Positions 45,343 through 53,721 of a stretch of DNA of 64,000 nucleotides are shown one piece after another. The notes beneath the pieces are model-generated. The model was not told the origin of the DNA, searched no databases, and saw only the letters and a list, made by a program, of their open reading frames with translations. This stretch comes from Hungatella effluvii (GTDB lineage Bacteria > Bacillota > Clostridia > Lachnospirales > Lachnospiraceae): assembly GCF_003201875.1 (NCBI RefSeq), contig NZ_QJKD01000019.1, positions 1 through 64,000 on the forward strand. Reading direction: 5' to 3'. Numbering within the stretch: the first letter of the stretch is position 1; every line of letters begins with the position of its first letter. The translations under genes and the position numbers were made by a program.

Positions 45343-46065
45343 ATGAGCGTCATCGAATTAAAGGATATTACCATGTCCTATGGACCAAACCGGATCCTGG
45401 AACATTTTAATTTAAGTGTGGAACAGGGCACATTTTTAACCATGATCGGCAGTTCCGGCTGCGGCAAGACCACAGCCCTGAAGCTGATGAACGGGCTGCT
45501 CACACCGGAGCAGGGAACCGTCTGTATCAACGGCACGGACATTTCCCATACAGATATCAATGAGCTGCGTCGGGGAATCGGCTATGTCATTCAGGAGATC
45601 GGCCTCTTCCCGCATATGACCATCGAGAAAAATATCTGCTATGTGCCGAATCTCTATAAGTCCCCGGACAAAGCGGCCATCGCGGCCCGCGCCCGTCAGC
45701 TGGCGAAGACCGTCGGTCTGGACGCAGAGATGCTGAAGCGCTATCCCAGCGAATTATCCGGAGGCCAGCGCCAGAGAGTCGGAATCGCCAGAGCACTGAT
45801 GAACTCTCCAAAGATCATTCTGATGGACGAGCCCTTCGGCGCAGTCGACGAGATCACCCGCAAGCGGCTTCAGGAGGAGATCCTTCGGATTCATGAGGAA
45901 CTGGGCGGAACCATCGTCTTTGTCACTCACGATATCAAGGAAGCCTTAAAGCTTGGCAGCCGCGTCCTCGTCATGGATCAGGGGCATATCATTCAGGATG
46001 GAACCCCTGCCCGGCTCCTGGAACATCCTGCAACGGATTTTGTCCGCCGGCTGGTGGCCGGTTAA
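45343..46065 (+). CDS. Osmoprotectant ABC transporter ATPase (OpuCA-like, no CBS domains)
   Basis: 240 residues. The ATG at 45343 follows AAGGAGGA; an earlier frame start overlaps the permease end. Walker A GSSGCGKTT, Q-loop VIQEIGLFPHMT, signature LSGGQRQRVGIARAL, Walker B KIILMDEPFGAVD and the switch His in VFVTHDIKEAL. This pattern fits the OpuA/OpuC family. Unlike OpuCA of Bacillus and Listeria, the protein ends right after the nucleotide-binding domain, so the CBS-type ionic-strength sensor is missing. It lies 29 bp after the permease gene. Confidence 0.9.
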   Translation: MSVIELKDITMSYGPNRILEHFNLSVEQGTFLTMIGSSGCGKTTALKLMNGLLTPEQGTVCINGTDISHTDINELRRGIGYVIQEIGLFPHMTIEKNICYVPNLYKSPDKAAIAARARQLAKTVGLDAEMLKRYPSELSGGQRQRVGIARALMNSPKIILMDEPFGAVDEITRKRLQEEILRIHEELGGTIVFVTHDIKEALKLGSRVLVMDQGHIIQDGTPARLLEHPATDFVRRLVAG

Positions 46066-46270
46066 GATAGAACCCCTTGCTTTTATATAAAGGGCTCCGT
46101 ATCACACGGACCACAAATCAAAAAAACGCCGCAAGCAGCGTAACATCAAATTTACAGTGCAGCGGGCGGCGGGTATTTGACCCTCGCGGCAGTCGCCAAA
46201 TGAACGCGCCAGCGTGTCCGTCAGGCTCATTGCCCGCGGGAATACAGATCGATTACAGGAGGATTCAGTA
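46066..46270 (+). other. 205-bp GC-rich gap between ATPase and binding-protein genes
   Basis: Contains small stems such as GGGTATTTGACCC inside complementary GC-rich sequence, but no clear terminator and no frame. It may hold a processing or attenuation element that sets different amounts of ATPase and binding protein. Confidence 0.3.
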
Positions 46271-47176
46271 ATGAAAAAATTGAAAAAACTAGCTGCCGCC
46301 GCAGTCATCGGAACAGCAGCCATCGCAGCGCTGTCACTCGGCGGTTGTGCAAAGAAAGAACAGGGAACCATAAAGATCGCGTCCAAGCCCATGACGGAGC
46401 AGTACGTACTGACCGAGATTATCGGCCAGTTAATCGAGCATGATCTTGGTGTAAAAGTAGAGATTACCAAAGGCGTCGGCGGTGGTACCACGAACATCCA
46501 GCCGGCACTGTTAAAGGGGGATTTCGACTTATATCCGGAATACACTGGAACCGGCTGGCTCACCGTATTAAAGAAGGAACAGGAGAACGATTCCGATGTC
46601 CTCTATGAGAATCTTCAGAAGGGCTACGAAGAGATGGGACTCCACTGGACCGGCCTCTATGGCTTCCAGAACTCCTATACCCTGGCAGTGAGAAAAGAAG
46701 CTGCCGACCAGTATTCCCTCAAGACCTTCACAGACCTGGCCGCCGTATCAGACCAGCTGGTATTTGGGGGGAATCCCGACTACATGGAGCGTGAGGATGG
46801 CTTCAACTACCTCGCGTCCGCCTACAACATGAACTTCAAGGATGTCAAGGACATCGATATCGCCTTAAAGTACACCGCCATGGCCGATAAACAGATCGAT
46901 GTCACCAATGCATACACCACCGACGCCCAGCTGAGCGTGGCCGATGTATCCCTGCTGGAAGATGATCAGCACATCTTTGCCACCTATTACGGCGCCACCG
47001 TGGTCCGCCAGGACACCTTAAAGAAATATCCCAAGTTAAGCGAGACCCTGGAAAAACTGACAGGCCAGATCTCCGACGATGAGATGCGCGCCATGAACTA
47101 CGCTGTGGAAGTGGATCAGAAGGATGAAAAAGATGTCGCAAAAGACTTTTTGACTGAGAAGGGACTTTTAAAGTAA
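46271..47176 (+). CDS. Osmoprotectant-binding lipoprotein (OpuCC/OpuBC-like)
   Basis: 301 residues. The ATG at 46271 follows ACAGGAGGATTC; the frame is open upstream without a ribosome site. The signal peptide ends in a lipobox LSLGGC with Cys26 as the lipid anchor. The mature part is an OpuAC-type binding protein (IKIASKPMTEQYVLTEIIGQ, GVGGGTTNIQPALLKGDFDLY, YPEYTGTGWL, FGGNPDYMERED), the domain that traps glycine betaine, carnitine or choline outside the membrane. It should deliver substrate to the permease and ATPase encoded upstream. Which osmolyte it binds is not readable; aromatic cage residues were not mapped. Confidence 0.88.
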   Translation: MKKLKKLAAAAVIGTAAIAALSLGGCAKKEQGTIKIASKPMTEQYVLTEIIGQLIEHDLGVKVEITKGVGGGTTNIQPALLKGDFDLYPEYTGTGWLTVLKKEQENDSDVLYENLQKGYEEMGLHWTGLYGFQNSYTLAVRKEAADQYSLKTFTDLAAVSDQLVFGGNPDYMEREDGFNYLASAYNMNFKDVKDIDIALKYTAMADKQIDVTNAYTTDAQLSVADVSLLEDDQHIFATYYGATVVRQDTLKKYPKLSETLEKLTGQISDDEMRAMNYAVEVDQKDEKDVAKDFLTEKGLLK

Positions 47177-47226
47177 ATTGAGCGACATTGTGTAAGTTTC
47201 TGTGAATAATACTTTCATCATATGCA

Positions 47227-47283
47227 AAACCGGACGGCCCTCGGGACCTTATCAGGTGATACACTTAAGGGGCCGTCCGGTTT
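47227..47283. terminator. Terminator between the Opu operon and the HipA-like gene
   Basis: AAACCGGACGGCC (47227-47239) pairs perfectly with GGCCGTCCGGTTT (47271-47283), with a 31-nt loop. It lies between two convergent transcription units. Confidence 0.7.
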
Positions 47284-47320
47284 CACATATGCAGTCCCTG
47301 CATAATTATAAATGCTGAAT

Positions 47321-48130
47321 TCACAGGAATAAATAAGCGTACTTTTTCATCTGATACAAAAGGATATCTTCTGCTCTGTTTTTTATTTCTATTGGATAGT
47401 ATGGCTCTGACATAATCAATCTGTGTACCTCCTGCTTTGTGAATCGAAAGGTGATCTGCCTCCCATACAGTTTTTCCACAATATCTAACTGCTCATCAAA
47501 ACTGCTGCAAAACGTTTTGGATTTTACTTCATTCATCAGCGGATATACCTCCTGATTCAAAGGATAATCCATGGAGGTATCTGACAGCAGCGAGGCGCCA
47601 TGATCAAAAAAAGGACAGTAGTGAAACTGGTTGTATGAATCTATAAGAACAGCTATATTGTGGGTATGCCTGTCTTCATTCAGAAAAAGGGCGTCAATTG
47701 TAATAAGCCTGCTTACATACTTTCCAAAATCCGTCAATCCGGTTATTCGGATAATCTGATCTACCATAAATTTAATTCTTTCTTCATAGGAAGTAATTTT
47801 ATACATACTTGTCATCAAACTCTCTCCAAAAAAGTTTTTAAACAAGCGTTCCAATGTAATCAACTGCCAGCCATCCGATAAAAAATTCGTACTCTTACAC
47901 CCATGAAACATATTCTTTTTATATCTTATCTGCTCTGTATCATAAAGACAGACATCATTCTTTTTCAGATCAGACAGAACCAGAAGATGGGAGACCATAT
48001 ATTCCGCCAAACCTTCATAGCCTGTATAATCAGCTTTATACCATGTATTCCCATTATACCATTTTAACTGATTTCCTTTAGAAGACTGCCTGTTATCAGT
48101 CTTTCTATCCTGCTCAAATAATTCTGTCAT
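47321..48130 (-). CDS. HipA-like Ser/Thr kinase, short form
   Basis: 269 residues, against about 440 for full HipA. It keeps the kinase core: a likely ATP-binding Lys32 in GNTWYKADYTGYEGLAEYMV, the catalytic loop LNEDRHTHNIAVL (Asp153, Asn158) and the metal site FFDHGASLL (Asp176). The N-terminal subdomain of full HipA is absent. HipA kinases phosphorylate a translation factor such as a tRNA synthetase and halt growth until the partner HTH protein neutralises them. The HTH gene ends 6 bp upstream, and GAGAGGTGAT, spanning that stop codon, is the ribosome site, so the pair is coupled. The actual target is unknown. Similar shortened kinases include HipT and CtkA. Confidence 0.75.
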   Translation of the reverse strand: MTELFEQDRKTDNRQSSKGNQLKWYNGNTWYKADYTGYEGLAEYMVSHLLVLSDLKKNDVCLYDTEQIRYKKNMFHGCKSTNFLSDGWQLITLERLFKNFFGESLMTSMYKITSYEERIKFMVDQIIRITGLTDFGKYVSRLITIDALFLNEDRHTHNIAVLIDSYNQFHYCPFFDHGASLLSDTSMDYPLNQEVYPLMNEVKSKTFCSSFDEQLDIVEKLYGRQITFRFTKQEVHRLIMSEPYYPIEIKNRAEDILLYQMKKYAYLFL

Positions 48131-48136
48131 ATGAGA

Positions 48137-48685
48137 TCACCTCTCAATTCTGATCCAGAAATCATCCTCCGCCATTTTGCCCTCTGTCTTTTCAATGATC
48201 AGCATCGGCTCATAGAACGGTATTCCCAGATCATCTAAAATTAATTTCATCTTATCTCTGTCTTTCGGGAAACATCGCGATTCGATAAATTCCTCATAAT
48301 CCTGGTAGTTCGGCTCCGAATTCCTGCCGAAGGCCCTTTTCAAATAGCTGTCAGTAAAATTATAAAGCTTGATTCTCCTGTTTTTCTCGTCTACATCTAT
48401 AACCGAGCATATCTCATCATGATACATATACCAAAGTCTTAAGGGAAAACATCTCTCAGGGATTGTATAGTATTCCATTAAAGCGGGATTTTCTTCCAAT
48501 ATCTTTAACAGAGTGACAACAGGCCCTGTAATTGGTTTCTTTTTTCGTTCCCAGTATTCTACTGTTTTTTTTGAAACATTCATAAAGTCTGCCAGTCTCT
48601 GCTGAGTTAAACTCAACCGTTTTCTAATTTTGATAATATCCTCTGCTGATGCCTGGCTTCTGATGGCAAACGTTTTATTCTCCAC
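48137..48685 (-). CDS. HTH antitoxin-like protein with C-terminal HipA N-segment-like domain
   Basis: 182 residues from a GTG at 48683-48685 with AGAGGAAGTGAT before it; the frame opens further upstream at 48739, but that start lies ahead of the promoter and is excluded. Residues 14-68 form an XRE-type HTH (IRKRLSLTQQRLADFMNVSK, then TVEYWERKKKPITGP). Residues 80-182 look like the segment that starts many clostridial HipA proteins: a beta-rich part, then ESRCFPKDRDKMKLILDDLG and AEDDFWIRI, resembling the RsiPaSRdgL...LSDQYWI pattern recalled from those proteins. If so, one protein joins a HipB-like regulator to the missing kinase N-part. It should bind the operators at 48709-48763 and hold the kinase in check. 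Confidence 0.75.
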   Translation of the reverse strand: MENKTFAIRSQASAEDIIKIRKRLSLTQQRLADFMNVSKKTVEYWERKKKPITGPVVTLLKILEENPALMEYYTIPERCFPLRLWYMYHDEICSVIDVDEKNRRIKLYNFTDSYLKRAFGRNSEPNYQDYEEFIESRCFPKDRDKMKLILDDLGIPFYEPMLIIEKTEGKMAEDDFWIRIER

Positions 48686-48707
48686 TTCATCACTTCCTCT
48701 CACAATA

Positions 48708-48763
48708 ATTATATCCTCATTTTTAGGATATAACAACACTTTTTTACCCTAAAATTTAGGATA
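48708..48763 (-). promoter_or_regulatory. HipB-like operators over the HTH-kinase promoter
   Basis: On the minus strand TTGTTA (48731-48736), 17 bp, TATAAT (48708-48713). The TTATATCCT/AGGATATAA palindrome (48709-48733) fills the space from -35 to -10. A second site, with CCTAAA-A-TTTAGG (48748-48760), lies one step upstream. Both carry TAYCC-N9-GGATA, close to the E. coli HipB operator TATCC-N8-GGATA. Centres are about 33 bp apart, three helical turns. Confidence 0.75.
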
Positions 48764-48825
48764 TTTTGTTTTTATACCACTCCACGATCCCTCTGCTGCT
48801 TTCTAAAACAACTGATTTTCTTATT

Positions 48826-48910
48826 ATACCTGTACACTAGATTCGTGAAACACCTCATCAAGTGTACAGGTATGACTCGCACTAAGCTCGTGAAAGACCT
48901 CGCTAAGTGC
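48826..48910. repeat. Two tandem hairpins with a shared loop sequence
   Basis: Hairpin 1 has a perfect 13-bp stem ATACCTGTACACT/AGTGTACAGGTAT (48826-48838 with 48861-48873). Hairpin 2 (48879-48910) has GCACT-A-AGC/GCT-A-AGTGC. Both loops share TCGTGAAANACCTC. No frame. The rest of 48764-48955 shows nothing else. Confidence 0.7.
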
Positions 48911-48955
48911 TCATAGTATACCGGCGCTGTTCTCATGTTATACTCTTCTTATCAT

Positions 48956-49005
48956 AAAAGAGGGACCAGAACATTGAGAATATTTCATGTTCCGGTCCCT
49001 CTTTT
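48956..49005 (-). terminator. Terminator of the molybdenum hydroxylase operon
   Basis: AAAAGAGGGACC (48956-48967) and GGTCCCTCTTTT (48994-49005) pair perfectly over 12 bp; T-runs are present in both directions. It sits just past the minus-strand stop at 49009. Confidence 0.8.
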
Positions 49006-49008
49006 ATT

Positions 49009-51306
49009 TTACTCTTTTCCCTGCTCACGCATCCCCCGATACACTTTTTCCGCAGTGATCGGAAGCTCCCGAATCTGCACTCCGACCGCATTTGCCACAG
49101 CGCCCGCGATGGCAGGTGATGGAGTGTTGATCACGATCTCGCCGATGGACTTCGCGCCAAACGGGCCGGTCGGCTCGTAACTGCTCTCAAATTCCACCCG
49201 GATGTTTCCCACATCGATCCTGGTTGGAAGCTTATATTGAAGGAAGGAATTTTCAATCAGATGGCCCTTCTTCGTGTAGGTGATATCCTCGTATAGCGCC
49301 ATACCGATGCCCTGAGCGATTCCGCCCTCGGTCTGAACTCTCGCCAGATTCGGATTGATGACGGTTCCGCAGTCAACAACAGCCGCGTAATCGATCAGTT
49401 CCACCTCGCCGGTCTCCGTATCCACCTCCACCTCGGCCATTCCCACCATAAATGGAGGCGGTGATACCGGGGAAGTATGGGTGTATCCGGCTGACAGCAT
49501 CTTCTCGTTGCAGCACATGATGCGGTTGCCGATATCCTTTAAGGAGATCTCTAATTCCCCTTCCGGCTGATAGACCCGTTTGCCGTCAAATTCCAGCTTC
49601 GCTGCATCGCATCCTAAGTAATCCGCTCCCTTTTCCACGATTTTCTGCCTCAGTTCCTCACAGGCCCGGACAACCGCCATTCCCGTCAGATACGTAGTGC
49701 TGGAGGCATAAGAACCGGAATCGTAAGGAGACACATCCGTATCGGTGCCGTGCACGACGATCTGGTCCATACTGCACTCCAGACAGTCTGCTGCCATCTG
49801 TGCCAGAATCGTGTCACATCCGGTACCCATGTCGGAGGCACCGATCATCAGGGTATAGAAGCCGTCGTCATTGACACGGATCTCCACAGAGCCCACATCC
49901 ACATTAGATATGGATGATCCCTGCATGGCCATAGCCGCTCCGACTCCCCGGACCTTCCCATTTCCCATGTCCACGCGCGGGTATTTCCGATCCCAGCCGA
50001 TCATTTCCTTCGCTCTCGCCATACAGCGGTCCAGCGCGCAGCTGTTCAGCTTCTCGCCGTAGTAGGCCGGCATCACATCGCCTTCCTTTACCATGTTCTT
50101 CTCCCGCAGCACAACCGGATCCATGTGAAGCGCGGCCGCAAGCTCATTGACGGCAGATTCCACTGCGAAAATCCCCTGTGTCGCTCCATATCCGCGGTAA
50201 GCACCGGAGGACATAACGTTTGTATAGACCACGTCATAACGGAACCGGAATGCTTCCGGCGTCCGGTAAAGCGGAATGGATTTATGGCCGGAAAGACCAA
50301 CCGTTGTTGGTCCGTGCTCTCCGTACGCCCCCGTATTGGAAAGGGTGTAGACGTCAATAGCCTTAATCGTTCCTTCCGCGTCCGCTCCCAGGCGCACGCG
50401 TATCTCCATCTCGTGGCGCGGAGACGAGGCAATCTGGGTCTCATAGCGGGAATAGACGATCTTGGCCGCCCTTCCCGTCTTCATGGTCACTATAGCCGGA
50501 TAGACTTCCGCCACCACGGTCTGCTTCGCTCCGAATCCGCCGCCGATTCTCGGTTTAATCACGCGCACCATGGATTTCGGTACATCGAGCGCATGGGCGA
50601 GGATCCTTCTCACATGAAATGGAATCTGAGTGGAGGCCACCACATTCAGACGGCCATATGTATCCATATAGGTGTGAGCGCGGAACGTCTCCATCATGGC
50701 CTGCTGGTTTGCCTTCGTATGGTAAACACGATCAATCACATACTCGCACCGTTTCAGCGTGCTCTCCACGTCGCCGTCCTCCTCTCCGCCGCAAGCGCAC
50801 AGATTACGTTTATTATCCGCTCCAACCGGACAGAGGCTCTTCCAGTTTTCTTCCGGATGAACCAGAATCTCGTGATCCTTCGCCTGACGGAAATCGAGGA
50901 CGGGCTCCAGGACCTCATACTCCACCTTGATGAGGCGAAGGGCGCGATCCACCGCTTCCTCTGTCTCGCCCGCCACGACAGCCGCTGCATCTCCTACAAA
51001 CCGCATTCTCCTGTCCAGAATCAGCCTGTCATAGGGGCTGGGCTCCGGATACGTCTGTCCTGCCATGGTAAAACGCTTATCCGGCACATCCTCATAGGTC
51101 AGTACACAGGCAATCCCGTCCACTTCGGAGGCAGCCTTCACATCGATTGCCTTAATCAGGGCATGAGCGTGAGGACTGCGGAGCACCTTTACAATCAGGC
51201 TGTCCTTCGGCGCCAAATCATCCGTATAGACGGGCTTTCCCGTTACCAGCGCCTTGGCATCCACCTTTACTACGGGGGAATTTACCGCATGCATTTCCAT
51301 TTTCAT
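49009..51306 (-). CDS. Molybdenum hydroxylase large subunit (xanthine dehydrogenase family)
   Basis: 765 residues from the ATG at 51304-51306, preceded by AGGGGAGGAGAGG and overlapping the stop of the iron-sulfur subunit gene as ATGA. It has the two-part xanthine dehydrogenase/aldehyde oxidase Mo-binding architecture: an ald_Xan_dh_C-like first part with GKPVYTDDL and SPHAHA, then Mo-cofactor contacts such as RIGGGFGAKQ, RGYGATQ, MGASDMGTGCDTILAQMA and the conserved terminal GAKSIGE, whose Glu is the likely catalytic base. It hydroxylates purines, aldehydes or other N-heterocycles using molybdopterin. The substrate is not readable. Three subunit genes lie in the order FAD, Fe-S, Mo on one strand. 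Confidence 0.88.
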   Translation of the reverse strand: MKMEMHAVNSPVVKVDAKALVTGKPVYTDDLAPKDSLIVKVLRSPHAHALIKAIDVKAASEVDGIACVLTYEDVPDKRFTMAGQTYPEPSPYDRLILDRRMRFVGDAAAVVAGETEEAVDRALRLIKVEYEVLEPVLDFRQAKDHEILVHPEENWKSLCPVGADNKRNLCACGGEEDGDVESTLKRCEYVIDRVYHTKANQQAMMETFRAHTYMDTYGRLNVVASTQIPFHVRRILAHALDVPKSMVRVIKPRIGGGFGAKQTVVAEVYPAIVTMKTGRAAKIVYSRYETQIASSPRHEMEIRVRLGADAEGTIKAIDVYTLSNTGAYGEHGPTTVGLSGHKSIPLYRTPEAFRFRYDVVYTNVMSSGAYRGYGATQGIFAVESAVNELAAALHMDPVVLREKNMVKEGDVMPAYYGEKLNSCALDRCMARAKEMIGWDRKYPRVDMGNGKVRGVGAAMAMQGSSISNVDVGSVEIRVNDDGFYTLMIGASDMGTGCDTILAQMAADCLECSMDQIVVHGTDTDVSPYDSGSYASSTTYLTGMAVVRACEELRQKIVEKGADYLGCDAAKLEFDGKRVYQPEGELEISLKDIGNRIMCCNEKMLSAGYTHTSPVSPPPFMVGMAEVEVDTETGEVELIDYAAVVDCGTVINPNLARVQTEGGIAQGIGMALYEDITYTKKGHLIENSFLQYKLPTRIDVGNIRVEFESSYEPTGPFGAKSIGEIVINTPSPAIAGAVANAVGVQIRELPITAEKVYRGMREQGKE

Positions 51307-51764
51307 CTCGCCTCTCCTCCCCTCGCCAGATACTTTCTGATGGCCCTCATCTGGCCCATATAGCCGCTGCACCGGCAGAGATTGCCAGCAAGGTACTCCC
51401 TGATCGCATCCTCTTCCGGCTGAATCAGTTCCTTTTCCATTGCAAGCACGTTCATGATCAGGCCGGGACTGCAGAATCCGCACTGTTCGGCCCCCTCTCC
51501 CGCCAGATACATTCCAAACTCTTCCGCTTCCTTCTGAACGCCTTCCAGAGTCACCACGTCCCGGTCATCGACACGGGCCGCCAGCATAGAGCAGGAGAGA
51601 ACCGACTTCCCATCGACCAGAACGGTGCACAGGCCGCAGTTTTCCGTCTCACAGCCACATTTTACACTGTAGCAGCCTTTTGCCCGGAGTAAATCATACA
51701 GGGATGTATCGTCCTTGATCTCCGCATACGTCACTTTTCCATTTAAAGTAAATTCTATCTCCAC
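51303..51764 (-). CDS. Molybdenum hydroxylase 2Fe-2S subunit
   Basis: 153 residues, from a GTG start with GGGGAGG eight bases upstream. Both iron-sulfur clusters are visible: the plant-ferredoxin type KCGCETENCGLCTV with the later Cys in VLSCSMLAARV, and the alpha-helical cluster EQCGFCSPG plus NLCRCSGYMG. It carries electrons from the molybdenum site to the FAD subunit. It overlaps the large-subunit gene by 4 bp and lies 3 bp after the FAD-subunit gene, so all three are translated together. Confidence 0.92.
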   Translation of the reverse strand: MEIEFTLNGKVTYAEIKDDTSLYDLLRAKGCYSVKCGCETENCGLCTVLVDGKSVLSCSMLAARVDDRDVVTLEGVQKEAEEFGMYLAGEGAEQCGFCSPGLIMNVLAMEKELIQPEEDAIREYLAGNLCRCSGYMGQMRAIRKYLARGGEAR

Positions 51765-51767
51765 GTT

Positions 51768-52538
51768 CTATACCTCCCCGCCGAGCTGCTTCATCAGCCG
51801 CCCTGCGTAAACTTCCGTCAGATGCCTCCGGTATTCGGCGCTTCCTCTCGTATTACTCCCAAAATGGAAACAGTCTGCCACTGTACCGCAATCCACACTG
51901 CCATTCACGCCTGTGCCTGCGACTTCCACCACTTCCGCTCTGGAAGGCCTGGCTCCGGCCGATACGTACCATGTCCCCTCTTTTTTTGCCACACAGCAGG
52001 CAATCAGCGGGAAATCCGTACCGGACCGTCTCTGAGCCGCGTAAGCAGCCCTTCTGCCGTCTTTTTTTATAATAATGCGCACCAGAATATCGCGGTCGTA
52101 TTTCATGTGGTTAAACTCTTTCAGAGAGACGACTCCGCCCTGATAAAGCTCCACATAAGTATCGAGCGCCATCAGGCAGGTCATGATATCGGAAAAACCA
52201 AATCTTCCGAACACACTGCCTCCGACCGTGGCCCCGTTTCGAAACTGAACGCCCACAATCGCCCGCGTGCACTCCTTAAAAACTCCCTGAAAATATGTAT
52301 TCAGCCCCTCATGTGTCTCCAGCATGCGCAGGGTGCACATGCAGCCGATCCGGAATTCCTCATCCGTCTCCTCGATCGTATCGAGCCCCAGTCCCGACAA
52401 ATCGATCAGTGTCATTTTCACGCGGTTCTGAAGCTTCAGCCACATCATACCGCCGCCTACAATACTGCTCTTTTTCTGATTCAGCTCATAGGCCTCTGAA
52501 AGGCTTCCCGCCTTCACGTAATTTTTAAACCTTACCAC
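51768..52538 (-). CDS. Molybdenum hydroxylase FAD-binding subunit
   Basis: 256 residues, from a GTG start behind AGGAGGAAATTC. It is a CoxM/XdhB-like FAD subunit of the vanillyl-oxidase fold, a little short (often 280-300). SSIVGGGMMWLKLQNRVKM takes the place of the usual FAD-binding AGGTDL loop, and the second FAD contact is NGATVGGSVFGRFGFSDIMT. The C-terminal CO_dh_flav_C part begins about residue 155. It hands electrons to NAD or another acceptor. First gene of the operon; the upstream 281 bp (52539-52819) show no gene. Confidence 0.85.
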   Translation of the reverse strand: MVRFKNYVKAGSLSEAYELNQKKSSIVGGGMMWLKLQNRVKMTLIDLSGLGLDTIEETDEEFRIGCMCTLRMLETHEGLNTYFQGVFKECTRAIVGVQFRNGATVGGSVFGRFGFSDIMTCLMALDTYVELYQGGVVSLKEFNHMKYDRDILVRIIIKKDGRRAAYAAQRRSGTDFPLIACCVAKKEGTWYVSAGARPSRAEVVEVAGTGVNGSVDCGTVADCFHFGSNTRGSAEYRRHLTEVYAGRLMKQLGGEV

Positions 52539-52819
52539 CAGAATTTCCTCCTGACTCCAAAGCTTTCCTTCTTTTGTAACAACAGAATATATAACAGATT
52601 CCGCATCCGGCCTTACGCCGCCTCACTCCGGGCAGACATAAAGCCGGGAAAAGTATATCATACTCTCTCCGGCTTTGACAATCGATTCTTCAGCTTTCCG
52701 CTGTTTTTCTACATTTTTCGACTTTTCCCTGATGATTCTCCGGGAAGTTAAGGCACTTTTCCGCCCGGCTTCCCCTCATTTCGACTCTCATGCCTTTTCC
52801 CCGCGAAAGGCCATTCCTA

Positions 52820-53704
52820 TCACTGCCGGATCATCCCCGTCATATATTCCGGACTCTCCTCAAAACACCTGCGGAATCCTTCCACCGTATCCGGAAATTC
52901 AATCCCACAGCCTCGTATTTTTTCCGTATCCATCAGCAGGTTCCTGGGCTGTTCTGCAAACCGCTCCCGGTCAGGAATGAGAAGTCCGCTTCTGTCCTCC
53001 CCTTCTGTCACCATCGCCAGAACCGCTCTCGCCGTCTCATATGTGGACAGCGTACCTCCGCTGCCAAAGTTATAGATTCCCGCTGGAAGCTTTCCCGCCG
53101 CCTCTATATTTTTCACAACCTCCATGGCCCAGGTGATTCCGCGATAATCGTGGACAGGAAGCGTCAATGGGCAGTTTTGAATCAAAGCCTTCAGTAAATT
53201 CCCCAGAAGGTTGCTGTTGCTCTTTAGCCCCCGCCAGGGGAAATCATACATCCACGGCAATCGGAGGCACACCGAGTCCGGAAGTATGGCCATAATCTCC
53301 TCCTCTGCCTGCCGTTTGTGAAGACCGTAGACATTGACCAGCTCCGGAGTATTCTCCTCCTTCGCCGGTACCATGGTCCGGTTTCCTGCGTAAATCTGAT
53401 CCGAGCTCATAAAAATCAGCCTGCTCCCGGTCTCCCTGCAGGCCCGTGCCAGGTTCACAGCCCCGTTCACATTGACCGCCTCCGACAGGCCCGGATTTTC
53501 CTGGCACGTCCCGGTGTTGGAGATGGCCGCGCAGTGAATAACCAGCTGTGGGGCCGCCGCTCTCACGAATTCTGCCGCCGCTGCCTCATCCGTGATATCC
53601 AGATTCCCGTGATGTGCTCCTGTTATCTCATATTTTTCCTGGTAAAATTTCATAAGCCTGGAGCCTAGAAATCCGTTTGCTCCTGTTACCAACCATCTCT
53701 CCAT
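52820..53704 (-). CDS. RmlD-like NAD(P)-dependent sugar reductase/epimerase
   Basis: 294 residues of the extended short-chain dehydrogenase fold: dinucleotide loop VTGANGFLG near the start, LDITDEAA, VIHCAAISNTGTCQ, SSDQIYAG and the catalytic Tyr-Lys in NVYGLHKRQAEE. The layout is that of dTDP-4-dehydrorhamnose reductase (RmlD), which makes dTDP-rhamnose, but no other rml gene is close, so it could act on another nucleotide sugar or an S-adenosylmethionine-like substrate (MAT2B relatives share this fold). It lies 17 bp after the KptA gene on the same strand. Confidence 0.75.
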   Translation of the reverse strand: MERWLVTGANGFLGSRLMKFYQEKYEITGAHHGNLDITDEAAAAEFVRAAAPQLVIHCAAISNTGTCQENPGLSEAVNVNGAVNLARACRETGSRLIFMSSDQIYAGNRTMVPAKEENTPELVNVYGLHKRQAEEEIMAILPDSVCLRLPWMYDFPWRGLKSNSNLLGNLLKALIQNCPLTLPVHDYRGITWAMEVVKNIEAAGKLPAGIYNFGSGGTLSTYETARAVLAMVTEGEDRSGLLIPDRERFAEQPRNLLMDTEKIRGCGIEFPDTVEGFRRCFEESPEYMTGMIRQ

Positions 53705-53721
53705 ACTGCTTCCTCCGTCAC

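Noticed and set aside
48686..48739. Longer N-terminus of the HTH protein
   Set aside because: It would start upstream of the clear -10/-35 and through the operators.
48826..48910. Possible two-unit CRISPR-like repeat
   Set aside because: Only two units, each palindromic with different stems and no spacer-like unique sequence, and no cas genes.
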